Positions 18,726-27,282 of a stretch of 64,000 nucleotides of DNA are shown piece by piece (the stretch's first letter is position 1; every line of letters begins with the position of its first letter). The DNA comes from Halobacteriales archaeon QS_8_69_26. Lineage in GTDB: Archaea; Halobacteriota; Halobacteria; Halobacteriales; SW-7-71-33. Position numbers and translations under genes: made by a program. The notes beneath the pieces are model-generated. The model made no database searches. It was not told where the DNA came from and worked only from the letters and a program-made list of their open reading frames with translations. The stretch is from the NCBI GenBank assembly GCA_003023195.1, contig PXRX01000038.1:1-64000 (forward strand). The letters are read 5' to 3'.

Positions 18726-19265
18726 ATGTCCCCGCTGTGGGTATCGTGGACGGGTATCGGCCCCGCCTTTCCCGGTTTCGTCCGTCCAGTGTTGCAGGTG
18801 AACCTCGTCAGACTGGTATTTCCGGCCCTGCTCTCGCTAGTGGGTGCCGGGTTGTTCTACATCGGTGGGGGAAAGGTACTGACGGCGAAGCGTGCTGCCA
18901 GCCGGTTCGAACCGGTCGAGGCGACGGTCCTCTCCTCGCGCCTCGACGAGGGCCCGGATCGTGCGTCGAGGGCGTTCGCCCCGGAAGTCACCTACAAGTA
19001 CACGTACGAGGGGGAGGAGTACACGAGTTCGACGGTCCACCCCGGTGGGACCTGGCGGACCGGCAACCGCGACCGCATGCAAGCCATCGTCGAGGAGTAC
19101 AAGACCGAGGTCGGCAGCGAGGTTACCGCCTACGTCGACCCCGAGGATCCCGCGGCCTCCTACCTCCGGGAGGGCCGCCTCCGGCACGCGTACATCTCGC
19201 TGGGGTTCGGCGTGGTCCTCCTCGCGGTCGGTCTCGCGCTGGCAGGAGTCGTGATCACGTTCTGA
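18726..19265 (+). CDS. DUF3592-like membrane protein, divergent paralogue
   Basis: A 179-residue protein with the same plan as its divergent neighbour: membrane segments near residues 28-45 and 157-177, and between them EATVLSSRLDEG, APEVTYKYTYEGEEYTSSTVHPGG and EVGSEVTAYVDPEDPAASYL. The two proteins share the motif V-T-Y-x-Y-x-x-x-x-x-x-Y plus a Y/V-D-P-x-D-P/G ending, so they probably arose by duplication. Its 3' end overlaps the convergent small membrane-protein gene by about 106 bp. Confidence 0.8.
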   Translation: MSPLWVSWTGIGPAFPGFVRPVLQVNLVRLVFPALLSLVGAGLFYIGGGKVLTAKRAASRFEPVEATVLSSRLDEGPDRASRAFAPEVTYKYTYEGEEYTSSTVHPGGTWRTGNRDRMQAIVEEYKTEVGSEVTAYVDPEDPAASYLREGRLRHAYISLGFGVVLLAVGLALAGVVITF

Positions 19266-19510
19266 CCCCTGGTTAGTGGCCAGTCCCAGGTACCGACCCG
19301 GGCGAGAAGCGCCGAGACGGCCAGGAAGGGCACGCCGACGAGACGGACCCGCCGGGTCGCCCGGTCCCGGGGTTCGAAGTCCACCGCCAGGACGTGGTCG
19401 TACCCCCACTCCGCGACCGCGAGCAATTTCCCGGGAACCAGCAGGTGGACGGCGCCGGCGACGGATCCGACGACCGGTAGGGTCCGGAGGATCGTCCGTG
19501 CGGAAACCAT
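19160..19510 (-). CDS. Small membrane protein, 3' end overlapping the convergent gene
   Basis: The first about 80 residues look real: MVSARTILRTLPVVGSVAGA, a conserved VAEWGYDHVLAVDFEPRDRA and a hydrophobic RLVGVPFLAVSALLARVG. The last about 35 residues are low-complexity and lie antisense to the DUF3592-like gene, so the original stop may be lost. The family (two hydrophobic stretches around a charged ExRD segment) is of unknown function. The palindrome at 19588-19607 sits 78 bp upstream of its ATG, nearly the same spacing as for the NYN and UspA genes. Confidence 0.55.
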   Translation of the reverse strand: MVSARTILRTLPVVGSVAGAVHLLVPGKLLAVAEWGYDHVLAVDFEPRDRATRRVRLVGVPFLAVSALLARVGTWDWPLTRGQNVITTPASARPTARRTTPNPSEMYACRRRPSRR

Positions 19511-19587
19511 CGGTCGGGCGTCGGGACCGGGACGGAATGGGTCTTTCCCCGGCTCGCGGGGCCGGTGACGGGTGGGAGACGACCACG

Positions 19588-19607
19588 TTACAGTAAAGTT
19601 ACTGTAA
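19588..19607. promoter_or_regulatory. Palindromic operator-like site B
   Basis: TTACAGTAA, spacer AG, TTACTGTAA: a perfect 9-bp inverted repeat. It lies 78 bp upstream of the small membrane-protein gene (minus strand). On the other side there is only a decayed reading frame. A lone TTACTGT half-site follows at 19805-19811. Confidence 0.65.
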
Positions 19608-19739
19608 ATGTCCGGGGACCGTGGTCGGGGGATCCGCCCGACGGAGGACGGCGACGTCGTGGTCGGTCGAACGAACGAGAACTGAGAGTCCCTACCGGGT
19701 GGACCGTTGCAGGCGACCGATCCCGGGGAGAGAGACGTA

Positions 19740-19910
19740 CTGGACACGGGAACGTTCCGGGAGGCGGCTTCCAAGTCACACCGACTGTTGCCTGGATAGC
19801 CACGTTACTGTCCAGCCGACCACTACGACACCGAACTCGTGGTCGTCGAGCGGAAGTGCATGCACGACGGCGCCGACGTCTGCGAGTTCGTCATTCGGGA
19901 GGTCGGGTGA
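19740..19910 (+). pseudogene. C-terminal remnant of a V4R-like domain protein
   Basis: Two frames together give a plausible domain end: GGFQVTPTVAWIA in one frame (about 19761-19802), then HYDTELVVVERKCMHDGADV and CEFVIREVG in another, ending at TGA 19908. The C-x(8)-C-EFVI pattern resembles the cysteine-containing C-terminus of V4R (4-vinyl reductase) ligand-binding domains. No start codon or N-terminal domain is visible, and the frame changes near 19803. I infer a decayed fragment of a sensor or regulator; the family label is tentative. Confidence 0.45.
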
Positions 19911-20004
19911 TCGGTCCGAATCCGGTACGGAGCAGGATCCGGCCCCGGTCAGACCCCGTCACCGCGACACCCACGCTTTAGTCCGGGGGCGGCCATGAGG
20001 GGGT

Positions 20005-21840
20005 ATGACCGCGCCTCCCTCCCCCGGGTCGCCGGGCGACGGCGACGAACCGTCCGGCCCAGACCTGGAGATATTCCGGCACGCCCTGGAGTCGAGTGTC
20101 GAGGAGATGGGCGTCACCCTCCAGCGGACGGCCTACTCGACGAACATCAAGATCCGTCGGGACCACACCTGCGCGCTGTTCGACGCCGACCTGCGCCACG
20201 TGGCCCAGCACGACGTCGCCCCACAGCACATCGGCTCGCTGGTGTCGGTGATTCCCCGGAACGTCGAGCCGCTGCTGGACGAACTGGAACCGGGTGACGG
20301 CTTCCTGATCAACGACCCGTACCGCGGGGCGGTCCACCTCCCGGACGTGATGCTCGTCTCGCCGGTGTTCGACGACGAGGACGCCGACGACCCGGAACTG
20401 ATCGGGGTCGCGGCCAACTCCGCCCACCACGTCGACGTCGGCGGGTCGACGGCCGGCGGGATCCCCATCTCGACGGACCTCTACCAGGAGGGGCTGGTCT
20501 TCCCGATGGTCCGGGCCGCCGAGGACTGGGCGTACGACGACCGGATCATGTCCCTGGTCACCCGCAACGTCCGCGACAGCGAGAAGCGCATGGGGGACTA
20601 CCGCGCGCAACTCGGGGCCAACCGGATCGGTGTCCGGCGGCTCCGGTCGCTCCGTGAGGAGTACGGTCCGGAGGGGCTGGACCGGCACCTCGACGCGCTG
20701 CTGGACTACACCGAGCGCCGGGTCCGGGCGGCCATCGCGGACCTCCCGGACGGTACCTACGGCGCGAGCGACGAGATGGACGGCGACGGGGTGACCGGCG
20801 ACCCCGTTCCGATCGCGCTCTCGATTACGGTCGACGGCGACGAGATGACCCTGGACTTCTCTGGGACGGCGAGCACCAACGAGGGGCCGCTGAACTGCAC
20901 GCCGGCGATGGCCTTCGCGGGCGTGATGAGCGTCGTGATGGGGTTCGTCGGAAGCGACCTCCCGAAGAACGACGGGTTCTACCGGCCCTTCGAGGTCGTG
21001 ACCCCGGAGGACACGATGGTCAATCCCCGGGAGGGTGCCCCGGTCGCCGGGGGATGGGAGGTCGCGATGCGGGCCGGCGAACTGGTCGCGAAGGCGATGG
21101 CCGACGCCGTCCCCGAGGAGACCATCGCCGCCACCAAGGGCATCATCTGCAACGTCGCATACGGCGGCCGCGACCCGAGGGACGGCGAGGAGTACGTCTT
21201 CTACGAGACGGTCGCGGGCGGGTACGGTGCCCGCGCCGAACGTGACGGGATGGACGCCGTCCAGACCCACTTCCAGAACACCGCCAACAGCCCAATCGAG
21301 GAACTCGAAACCGAGATCCCCCTCCGCGTCCGACGCTACGAACTGATAGCGGACTCGGCGGGGGCGGGCCGGACCCGCGGGGGACTCGGCGTGCGCCGGG
21401 ACGTGGAGTTCTACGACCACGAGGCCACCTTCTCGCTGCTCTCGGACCGCGCCGAGAGCGATCCGTGGGGGCTGTTCGGCGGTCGTCCGGGCAGGCGCGC
21501 GCGGTACGTCGTCAACCCCGACACCGACCCACGCCCGGTGAACTCGAAGTCGACGACGACGCTCGACCCCGGGGACGTGACCTCCGTCCAGACGCCCGGC
21601 GGCGGCGGGTACGGGGACCCACACGAACGCGATCCGGAGGCGGTCGCCAGGGACGTCAGGAACGGGGTGGTGTCCGTCGAGGCCGCCAGAGGGGAGTACG
21701 GCGTCGTCTGTGACGCCGAGGGGACCGTCGACCGGGCGGCGACCGAAGCCCTCCGCGGGTCGGCCGAGACGGAGGGGGACGGCCCCGCCGGCGAGAGCGA
21801 AGGTGACGGGACCGATCCGGAGGGTGGTGATCCGGCGTGA
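20005..21840 (+). CDS. hyuB: Hydantoinase B / 5-oxoprolinase beta-type subunit
   Basis: A 611-residue protein of the HyuB family. With HyuA it forms ATP-dependent ring-opening amidohydrolases acting on N-methylhydantoin, 5-oxoproline or, in related enzymes, ketones such as acetone. Family segments are LESSVEEMGVTLQRTAYSTN, CALFDADLRHVAQHDVAPQH, FLINDPYRGAVHLPDVML, ANSAHHVDVGG and the C-terminal SKSTTTLDPGDVTSVQTPGG with GGYGDP. The extreme C-terminus is an acidic haloarchaeal tail. It overlaps hyuA by 4 bp (GTGA). Substrate cannot be decided. Confidence 0.92.
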   Translation: MTAPPSPGSPGDGDEPSGPDLEIFRHALESSVEEMGVTLQRTAYSTNIKIRRDHTCALFDADLRHVAQHDVAPQHIGSLVSVIPRNVEPLLDELEPGDGFLINDPYRGAVHLPDVMLVSPVFDDEDADDPELIGVAANSAHHVDVGGSTAGGIPISTDLYQEGLVFPMVRAAEDWAYDDRIMSLVTRNVRDSEKRMGDYRAQLGANRIGVRRLRSLREEYGPEGLDRHLDALLDYTERRVRAAIADLPDGTYGASDEMDGDGVTGDPVPIALSITVDGDEMTLDFSGTASTNEGPLNCTPAMAFAGVMSVVMGFVGSDLPKNDGFYRPFEVVTPEDTMVNPREGAPVAGGWEVAMRAGELVAKAMADAVPEETIAATKGIICNVAYGGRDPRDGEEYVFYETVAGGYGARAERDGMDAVQTHFQNTANSPIEELETEIPLRVRRYELIADSAGAGRTRGGLGVRRDVEFYDHEATFSLLSDRAESDPWGLFGGRPGRRARYVVNPDTDPRPVNSKSTTTLDPGDVTSVQTPGGGGYGDPHERDPEAVARDVRNGVVSVEAARGEYGVVCDAEGTVDRAATEALRGSAETEGDGPAGESEGDGTDPEGGDPA

Positions 21841-23870
21841 CCGTTCGCATCGGCGTCGACACCGGCGGCACGTTCACGGACGTCATCGTCTACGACCCGG
21901 CGGCGGGCGAGACGCGGGTCGTCAAGACGCCCTCGACGCCGCCGGAGTTCGAGCGAGGGGTCCTCACGGGGATCGACGAGGCCCTGGCGAAGGCGGACGA
22001 GGACCCCGGCGCGGTCGAGTTCCTGAGCCACGGGACGACCGTCGGGACCAACGCGGTCCTGGAGGGGGAACTCCCGCCGGTCGGCCTGGTCACGAACGAG
22101 GGACTGCGGGACGTCCTGGCGATCGGCGACCAGACCCGGCCGGCGCTGTACGACCTCCAGGCCGAGAAGCCCGACCCGCCGGTCGAGCGACGCCTCCGGT
22201 ACGGCGTCCCGGGCAGGATCGGATCCGACGGCGAGGTGGTCGACGAACTGGACGAGGAGGCGGTCCGCTCGGTCGCCCGCGAACTGGCCGGGGAGGACCC
22301 GGAGGTAGTCGTCGTCTCGACGCTGTTCTCCTTCCTGAATCCCGACCACGAGGAGCGGATCGGCACGTTACTCGAAGCCGAGGGTCTGGACCCGGTGCTG
22401 TCCTCGGCCGTCCACCCCGAGATCCGGGAGTACGACCGGACGGTGACCACGGCGCTCAACGCGGCGGTTCGCTCGACGGTCAGGAGCTACCTCGACGACC
22501 TCTCGGCCGGGGTCGAGGAACGGGGGATCGAAGTCCCGGTCAACGTCATGCACTCCGGCGGGGGACTGTTCTCGACGGCGGAGGCCAGCAGGATGGCCAT
22601 CCGGACGGTCCTGTCGGGGCCGGCCGCGGGCGCCGTCGCGACCCGGGAGGCGGCCACGGCCGAGGGGTACGCCGACGCCGTCGGGATGGACATGGGCGGG
22701 ACCAGTGCCGACGTCAGCCTGGTCCGGGACGGCGAACTCGCCCGCACCACGGAGGGCGAGGTGAACGACCTCCCGCTGAAGACGCCGATGATAGACGTGA
22801 CGACGGTCGGGGCGGGCGGCGGGAGCGTGGCGTGGCTGGACGCCGGCGGGGCGCTCCGGGTGGGGCCCGAGAGCTCCGGCGCCGACCCGGGACCGGTCTG
22901 CTACGGCCGGGGCGGCGACCGGCCGACGCTCACCGACGCGAACCTCCTGCTCGGGCGGATCAACCCTGAGTACTTCCTCGACGGCGAGATGTCCCTGGCG
23001 GTCGAGGAGACCCGGACCGTCTTCGAGCGAGACCTGGCCGGGCCTCTCGGCCGGTCCGTCGAGGAGGCCGCGCTCGCGACCGTCAGGGTCGCCAACGCGA
23101 GTCTTGCCCGGGAGATCCGGCGAGCGACCGTCGAGCGAGGGCTGGACCCGTCGGGGTTCGCGCTGGTCGCCTTCGGCGGGGCCGGACCGCTCCAGGCGGC
23201 CGCCGTCGCCGCGGAGACGGGGATGGAGAAAGCGTTGATCCCCCCGAGCCCGGGAGTGTTCTCGGCGCGGGGACTGCTGGTGGCGGACGTCCGCGTCGAC
23301 GAGGCCCGGTCCTACCGCGGACCGCTGGCGGCCGACCGGCTGGCCGAGGCGTTCGCGGGCCTGGAGAGCACCCTGCGCGAGCGCACCCGCGACCAGGGGT
23401 TCGACACCGGGGACGTGGCGATCGAACGGGCCATCGACCTCCGCTACGAGGGCCAGTCCTACGAGTTGACCGTCGACGTGGACGACCCGCTGGACGGGGC
23501 GACCGTCGACCGCGCGCGCGACCGGTTCCACCGCGCCCACGAGCGCCGGTACGGTCACGCGAACTACGGGGAACCCGTCGAACCAGTCACCCTGCGTGCG
23601 ACCGCGCGCGTGACGACCCCCGAACTGCGGGTGGAGGCGGGGACCGGCGACCGGGACCCCGAACGGGGCACCCGCGAGGTGTACTTCGAGGGGGGGTTCC
23701 GGACCGCCCGAATCTACCGACGTACGGCACTCTCTCCGGGTTCGACAGTCGAGGGGCCCGCGGTGCTGGAGGAGGCCGGGTCGACGACGCTCGTCCCCCC
23801 GGACGCCACCGCGAGCGTTTCGGGACGTGGTGGGATCCTGGTCGATCCGGCGGCCCGCGATCCGCTCTGA
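21837..23870 (+). CDS. hyuA: Hydantoinase A / 5-oxoprolinase alpha-type subunit
   Basis: A 677-residue ASKHA-fold subunit that binds and hydrolyses ATP. The phosphate-1 motif RIGVDTGGTFTDVIVYD opens the protein; TVTTALNAAVRSTV, MHSGGGLFSTAEASRMAI and DMGGTSADVSLV are further family motifs; ALVAFGGAGPLQAAAVA is the adenosine motif. The GTG start overlaps the hyuB stop, so the two are co-translated and presumably form one heteromeric enzyme. No transporter or regulator for the substrate is next to it. Confidence 0.93.
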   Translation: MTVRIGVDTGGTFTDVIVYDPAAGETRVVKTPSTPPEFERGVLTGIDEALAKADEDPGAVEFLSHGTTVGTNAVLEGELPPVGLVTNEGLRDVLAIGDQTRPALYDLQAEKPDPPVERRLRYGVPGRIGSDGEVVDELDEEAVRSVARELAGEDPEVVVVSTLFSFLNPDHEERIGTLLEAEGLDPVLSSAVHPEIREYDRTVTTALNAAVRSTVRSYLDDLSAGVEERGIEVPVNVMHSGGGLFSTAEASRMAIRTVLSGPAAGAVATREAATAEGYADAVGMDMGGTSADVSLVRDGELARTTEGEVNDLPLKTPMIDVTTVGAGGGSVAWLDAGGALRVGPESSGADPGPVCYGRGGDRPTLTDANLLLGRINPEYFLDGEMSLAVEETRTVFERDLAGPLGRSVEEAALATVRVANASLAREIRRATVERGLDPSGFALVAFGGAGPLQAAAVAAETGMEKALIPPSPGVFSARGLLVADVRVDEARSYRGPLAADRLAEAFAGLESTLRERTRDQGFDTGDVAIERAIDLRYEGQSYELTVDVDDPLDGATVDRARDRFHRAHERRYGHANYGEPVEPVTLRATARVTTPELRVEAGTGDRDPERGTREVYFEGGFRTARIYRRTALSPGSTVEGPAVLEEAGSTTLVPPDATASVSGRGGILVDPAARDPL

Positions 23871-23952
23871 GCATGGGTTTCCATGCTCGTACCGTCGATG
23901 TGGGATCAATCGGCAATCATATTAATATGAGTCCGGGCCCGAACTTCGGAGG

Positions 23953-24702
23953 ATGACCGTCGACCACTCCGACGGCGGGTCGGACGACGCCGCGTTCGCG
24001 CGTACCTTACGGGACCTCCGGGACGAGGGTGCAAGCATCCTCGTCGTCGGGGCCGTTCCGGGCGAAGTCCACGACAGGACCTGCCTCTCGTTCCTCGGCG
24101 AAGGGATCGACGACCACCGGCGCGCGTTCGCGCTCGCCGGCAGACCCGACGAGACCGTCGACAGACGGCTCCCGTCCGACGCGAACCGCGACCCCGATCA
24201 CCTCCAGGTGGTCTCCGGGGAGTGCTCGGTGCGGAGTGCCGCCGCCGGGTCGGAGGCAGGCACCGACGACGCCGGGCCGGGGGGCCCGGACGGGCCGGAG
24301 TCGCCCGCGGTCGACCCGGACCCCGGCTACGCGACCGTCCCGAACGACCCCGACGGGATCCGCGAGGGACTCGGCGACGCGCTCTCGGAACTGGCCGACG
24401 CCAGTGAGGGCCCCGAACCCGGCGAGATCCGCGTCTGCGTCGACTCGGTGGGCCAGTTGTTCGACCTCCACGAACCCGGCGAGGTCGTCACGTTCTGCTA
24501 CGCCGTGGCCGCCCTCGTCGAGGACGTCAAGGGGATCGGTCACTTCCACCTCCCGGCCGACCCCGACGACGGCCGCGTCGCGGCCCTGGAACCGGTGTTC
24601 GACCTGGTCGTCGAACTCCGCCTCCGGGACGGTGCCCAGCAACGCTGGCGCACGCGCGACGGTACCACCACCGACTGGCTCCCGGTCGGCGTCGGGGTCT
24701 GA
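23953..24702 (+). CDS. Haloarchaeal DUF7504-like protein (degenerate RecA/KaiC-like fold)
   Basis: A 249-residue protein with the layout of a haloarchaeal family of RecA-like proteins lacking a Walker A: ASILVVGAVPGEVHDRTCLSFLG at the N-terminus in place of the P-loop strand, EIRVCVDSVGQLFDLHE at the Walker B position, and VEDVKGIGHFHLPADPDDG then EPVFDLVVELRLRDG at the end. The loop at residues 95-120 is low-complexity. These proteins often occur near signalling genes, but their role is unknown. Family name given from memory of the pattern. Confidence 0.6.
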   Translation: MTVDHSDGGSDDAAFARTLRDLRDEGASILVVGAVPGEVHDRTCLSFLGEGIDDHRRAFALAGRPDETVDRRLPSDANRDPDHLQVVSGECSVRSAAAGSEAGTDDAGPGGPDGPESPAVDPDPGYATVPNDPDGIREGLGDALSELADASEGPEPGEIRVCVDSVGQLFDLHEPGEVVTFCYAVAALVEDVKGIGHFHLPADPDDGRVAALEPVFDLVVELRLRDGAQQRWRTRDGTTTDWLPVGVGV

Positions 24703-24798
24703 ACCCGGGAGCGCGATCCCCCGGCAGTCAGGGGCCACGATCCGACACCGGTCCGAAACGGGCGCGAAATAACGTCGCCATCGGCGGAAACGGACGGC

Positions 24799-25056
24799 AT
24801 GAACGACGATACCGACGTCTGGGAGTTCGACTACGATCACTCACTCTTCGGCCGTCGGGGAAACCTCAAGGCGGGAGTACGGGTGACCGGGTCGTGTCCG
24901 GCCCTCTTCGGGGTCGGCATGTACATTCTGGACTGACTCTCGCTGCTAGAAGGGGGGTCGTTCGTCGCCGTCGGCGTTCTCCTCCTCGCGACCCCCTTCG
25001 TATTCCGGAAGCTCCGGACGGCAGTGTGGTCCTTCCGGCGAGGGGACGGCGAGTGA
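24799..25056 (+). pseudogene. Small two-segment membrane protein split by an in-frame TGA
   Basis: The frame reads MNDDTDVWEFDYDHSLFGRR, then a hydrophobic segment (GSCPALFGVGMYILD), then TGA at 24934-24936, and continues without interruption: LSLLEGGSFVAVGVLLLATP, FVFRKLRTAVWSFRRGDGE, TGA at 25054. The part after the TGA has a second membrane helix and a basic cytoplasmic end, so the whole looks like one 85-codon gene with one nonsense codon. The first 45 codons could still be translated. No family recognised. Too short to appear in ordinary gene calls. Confidence 0.55.
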
Positions 25057-25204
25057 GCGGCGTCGTATCCGGCACCGTTCGGTGCCCGACCGGCATACCG
25101 TCTGCGTCGGCACCAGATCCCGGAACCGTTCTACACCGTCTCCCGACCCGCGCCGCCGCCGCGGATCCCAACGACTATTTCGCCCACCCCTGAACCGACA
25201 CCCG

Positions 25205-25426
25205 ATGGACGAAGCGTTCGACCTCCTCGAGTTAGTGGTCGACGTGGGGTACGGGGGCGCGCTCAAGTGGATCCTGCGGCTGATCGGGGTGATACTCGTC
25301 CTCGCCGGGATCGTGGCCTTTCTGGTGGCCGACGTCGGAGTGGCGATTCCCGTCGCCCTGATCGCACTCGGGATGGTGCTGATCGTGATACCCTGGGTAA
25401 TCCTTCTGCTAATCGAGGCCGTCTGA
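25205..25426 (+). CDS. Small two-helix membrane protein
   Basis: A 73-residue protein, MDEAFDLLELVVDVGYGGAL followed by two long hydrophobic helices (about residues 22-41 and 47-70: RLIGVILVLAGIVAFLVADV and ALIALGMVLIVIPWVILLLI). The start at 25205 is the only ATG giving a compact acidic N-terminus; the upstream frame is basic. No family function is known. It converges on the pilin-sized gene at 25451. Confidence 0.7.
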   Translation: MDEAFDLLELVVDVGYGGALKWILRLIGVILVLAGIVAFLVADVGVAIPVALIALGMVLIVIPWVILLLIEAV

Positions 25427-25450
25427 TCGAACCGGCACGCAGAGGCCGGG

Positions 25451-25954
25451 TCACCCGCGGGAACAGTCGTCGTTCGTCGCCGTCACGGCGGTCGAGGGGA
25501 CCTCGAACTCGCCCGGGACCAACCAGCGGTCCTCCGACGGTCCCCGCCAGCGGACCTCCGCGGTCGATCCGGGGGGTGCCCGCAGGGTGTAGGTGTCACA
25601 GGTCGTGAACGGCGGGCCGATCGTGTGGTTCTCCGTCCGCCCGTCCGGGCGGGTCACGACGACCACCAGGCGATCCGTGTTCTCAGCGAGGTAGTGGTCC
25701 CCGCCAGCGTGGACGACCGTCAGTTCGTTCCGCCAGGGGTCGTACTCGTACTCGAACACCGCAGACGGGGTGTGGTCCCAGTCCCCGTGTCCAGTGAGGG
25801 CGTCGTACCCGCCGAGGGCGAGCCACGAACCGGCCCCGGCAAGGGCCACGTACAGGAGGAGGACCAGGACGGTCCCGACCGGCCAGCCGTCGCCGGATCC
25901 CCCTCTCTCTGTTTCGTCGCCGGATCCGCCCGCCGATTCCGGTCCCGAACGCAT
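25451..25954 (-). CDS. Single-pass membrane protein with extracellular beta domain
   Basis: A 167-residue protein with a short acidic cytoplasmic N-terminus, one membrane helix (about residues 26-47, WPVGTVLVLLLYVALAGAGS) and a beta-rich outer region with PSAVFEYEYDPWRNELTVVH, AENTDRLVVVVTRPDG and TCDTYTLRAPPGSTAEVRW. The external pattern resembles the C-terminal half of haloarchaeal type IV pilin-like proteins, but there is no pilin signal motif. It lies 5 bp downstream of the winged-helix gene and is probably co-transcribed with it. Confidence 0.65.
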   Translation of the reverse strand: MRSGPESAGGSGDETERGGSGDGWPVGTVLVLLLYVALAGAGSWLALGGYDALTGHGDWDHTPSAVFEYEYDPWRNELTVVHAGGDHYLAENTDRLVVVVTRPDGRTENHTIGPPFTTCDTYTLRAPPGSTAEVRWRGPSEDRWLVPGEFEVPSTAVTATNDDCSRG

Positions 25955-25959
25955 TTCGA

Positions 25960-26412
25960 TCAGTACCAGTCCGGCTCCGGGCGGCGGTCGTAGGCCTCTA
26001 TCTCGCGGATCCGGTCGGTCCGTTCGAGGGCGTCGTCGGCCTCGGAGAGGACCGCCACCTCCTCGTAGAAGCCCAGTTGCTTGAGCAGGTCGACGCCAAT
26101 TGGGGTGACCGCCCAATAGGTGTTCGGGAGGTCGTTACGGCCCCCATCGACCTTCATCCGCTCGACCACCCCCTCCTCGTCCAGTTGCCGGAGGTGGTAG
26201 TCGATGGTCCGCTCCGCGACGTCGGTGTTCCGGTAGTCCAGTTCCTCGACCGACAGCGCGCCGGTGTCGTGGGCGAGGACCTGTTGGAGCAGGCGGAGCC
26301 GCGTCTCGTCGAGGACGGCCCGCAGGCGGTCGATCCGGTCCGCGTCCGGTCGCTCGCGGTCGAACGGCTCCGGGCCCTCGCCCCGGCGGACGTCCGCGGA
26401 TTCCTTGCTCAT
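25960..26412 (-). CDS. Winged-helix transcription regulator
   Basis: A 150-residue ArsR-like regulator. The recognition region reads RLRLLQQVLAHDTGALSVEE, LDYRNTDVAERTIDYHLRQL and DEEGVVERMKV; the winged hairpin is followed by YWAVTPIGVDLLKQLGFYEE, a typical haloarchaeal C-terminal helix. The start at 26412 (MSKESADVRRG) gives the usual short acidic N-terminus; the longer open frame upstream is an antisense shadow. Target genes are unknown; the adjacent membrane protein 5 bp downstream is the obvious candidate for co-regulation. Confidence 0.8.
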   Translation of the reverse strand: MSKESADVRRGEGPEPFDRERPDADRIDRLRAVLDETRLRLLQQVLAHDTGALSVEELDYRNTDVAERTIDYHLRQLDEEGVVERMKVDGGRNDLPNTYWAVTPIGVDLLKQLGFYEEVAVLSEADDALERTDRIREIEAYDRRPEPDWY

Positions 26413-26503
26413 CCCGTTTCCAGGTAGTGTCCCCGGCCCCGTAACTGTTTTGGCGAATCCTGAATCAGGAATCGTGGGGGATACGCCGTGGCGCTGGGAT
26501 CCA

Positions 26504-26509
26504 TTTATA
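26504..26509 (+). promoter_or_regulatory. Likely TATA element (TTTATA)
   Basis: TTTATA sits 57 bp upstream of the ATG at 26566 in the divergent region between the winged-helix gene and the next gene. It lies inside the longer open frame beginning at 26488, which argues for the ATG at 26566 as the start. Confidence 0.45.
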
Positions 26510-26565
26510 CGATGGACTCCCGATCGTCCAACCGTTTTTGTGTACCGGGGTGCTGGATACCCCCG

Positions 26566-27174
26566 ATGACGTCGCCGTTCGCCTCCGACGTGATCGCTGA
26601 CATGCGCGAGATACGTGAGGAGGGGCTCTCCAGGGATCAGTTCACGGAGATAAGCAGGGTCGTCGCCCGGGACTGCCGTCGGTTCGGGGACGCCGACCGC
26701 CTCTACTTCGTCGTCGGGAACTACGACGAGGGGCGCGGCCAGCGTGACCGCGTGGCGGCCACGCGGGACCGGATATCCGGGTTCCGGTCCGACACCGAGG
26801 CGTTCCTGCTGGAGGAGGTCGACCCGGACGACGAGGCCTGGGAGAACTGGTACGTGAAGTTCCGGGTGTTCCTCCGGCGGGCGACCTGGGTCGTCGGCGT
26901 CTTCGAGGACAACGACGGAGGCCACGAACTGGAGGCGGGCGAGGTGGACACCGGCGACCTCTACGTGCTCAAGCGAGACTACTACACACGGGAAGGGGAC
27001 CCGGACGTCGAGACGGAGCACGACCGCTTCGACGGAATGCTCGCCAAGTACTTCGCGTTCCTCGAAAACCGCGACCGACTCTACCGGTGGACGACCGCGG
27101 ACGTGGAGAATGTCGACGGCCTCGAAACCGCTACGGACCGGTTGCTGAACGATACCGTCCTCGACGGCGACTGA
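26566..27174 (+). CDS. Conserved haloarchaeal protein of unknown function
   Basis: A 202-residue soluble acidic protein. It has an alpha/beta pattern with strand-like DADRLYFVVGNYDEG, then ENWYVKFRVFLRRATWVVGVFEDN, LYVLKRDYYTREG and a helical end FDGMLAKYFAFLENRDRLYRW. The order of hydrophobic strands after short acidic turns reminds me of a nucleoside deoxyribosyltransferase or TIR-like fold, but catalytic residues cannot be assigned. Its start is supported by the TATA-like element upstream. Confidence 0.7.
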   Translation: MTSPFASDVIADMREIREEGLSRDQFTEISRVVARDCRRFGDADRLYFVVGNYDEGRGQRDRVAATRDRISGFRSDTEAFLLEEVDPDDEAWENWYVKFRVFLRRATWVVGVFEDNDGGHELEAGEVDTGDLYVLKRDYYTREGDPDVETEHDRFDGMLAKYFAFLENRDRLYRWTTADVENVDGLETATDRLLNDTVLDGD

Positions 27175-27282
27175 TCCTCGAAGACGGGGGCGGACGAAGG
27201 TGTTCGGGGATGGAGGAAGGGGAACGGACCGGCAAGGGATCCACATGGTCGACGTTCCGTCCCCCTTTTCGAGTAGCGACGA

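Noticed and set aside
20005-21624. Long minus-strand frames opposite hyuB and hyuA
   Set aside because: They mirror the codon structure of the coding strand and have no recognisable domain; hyuB and hyuA are complete on the plus strand.
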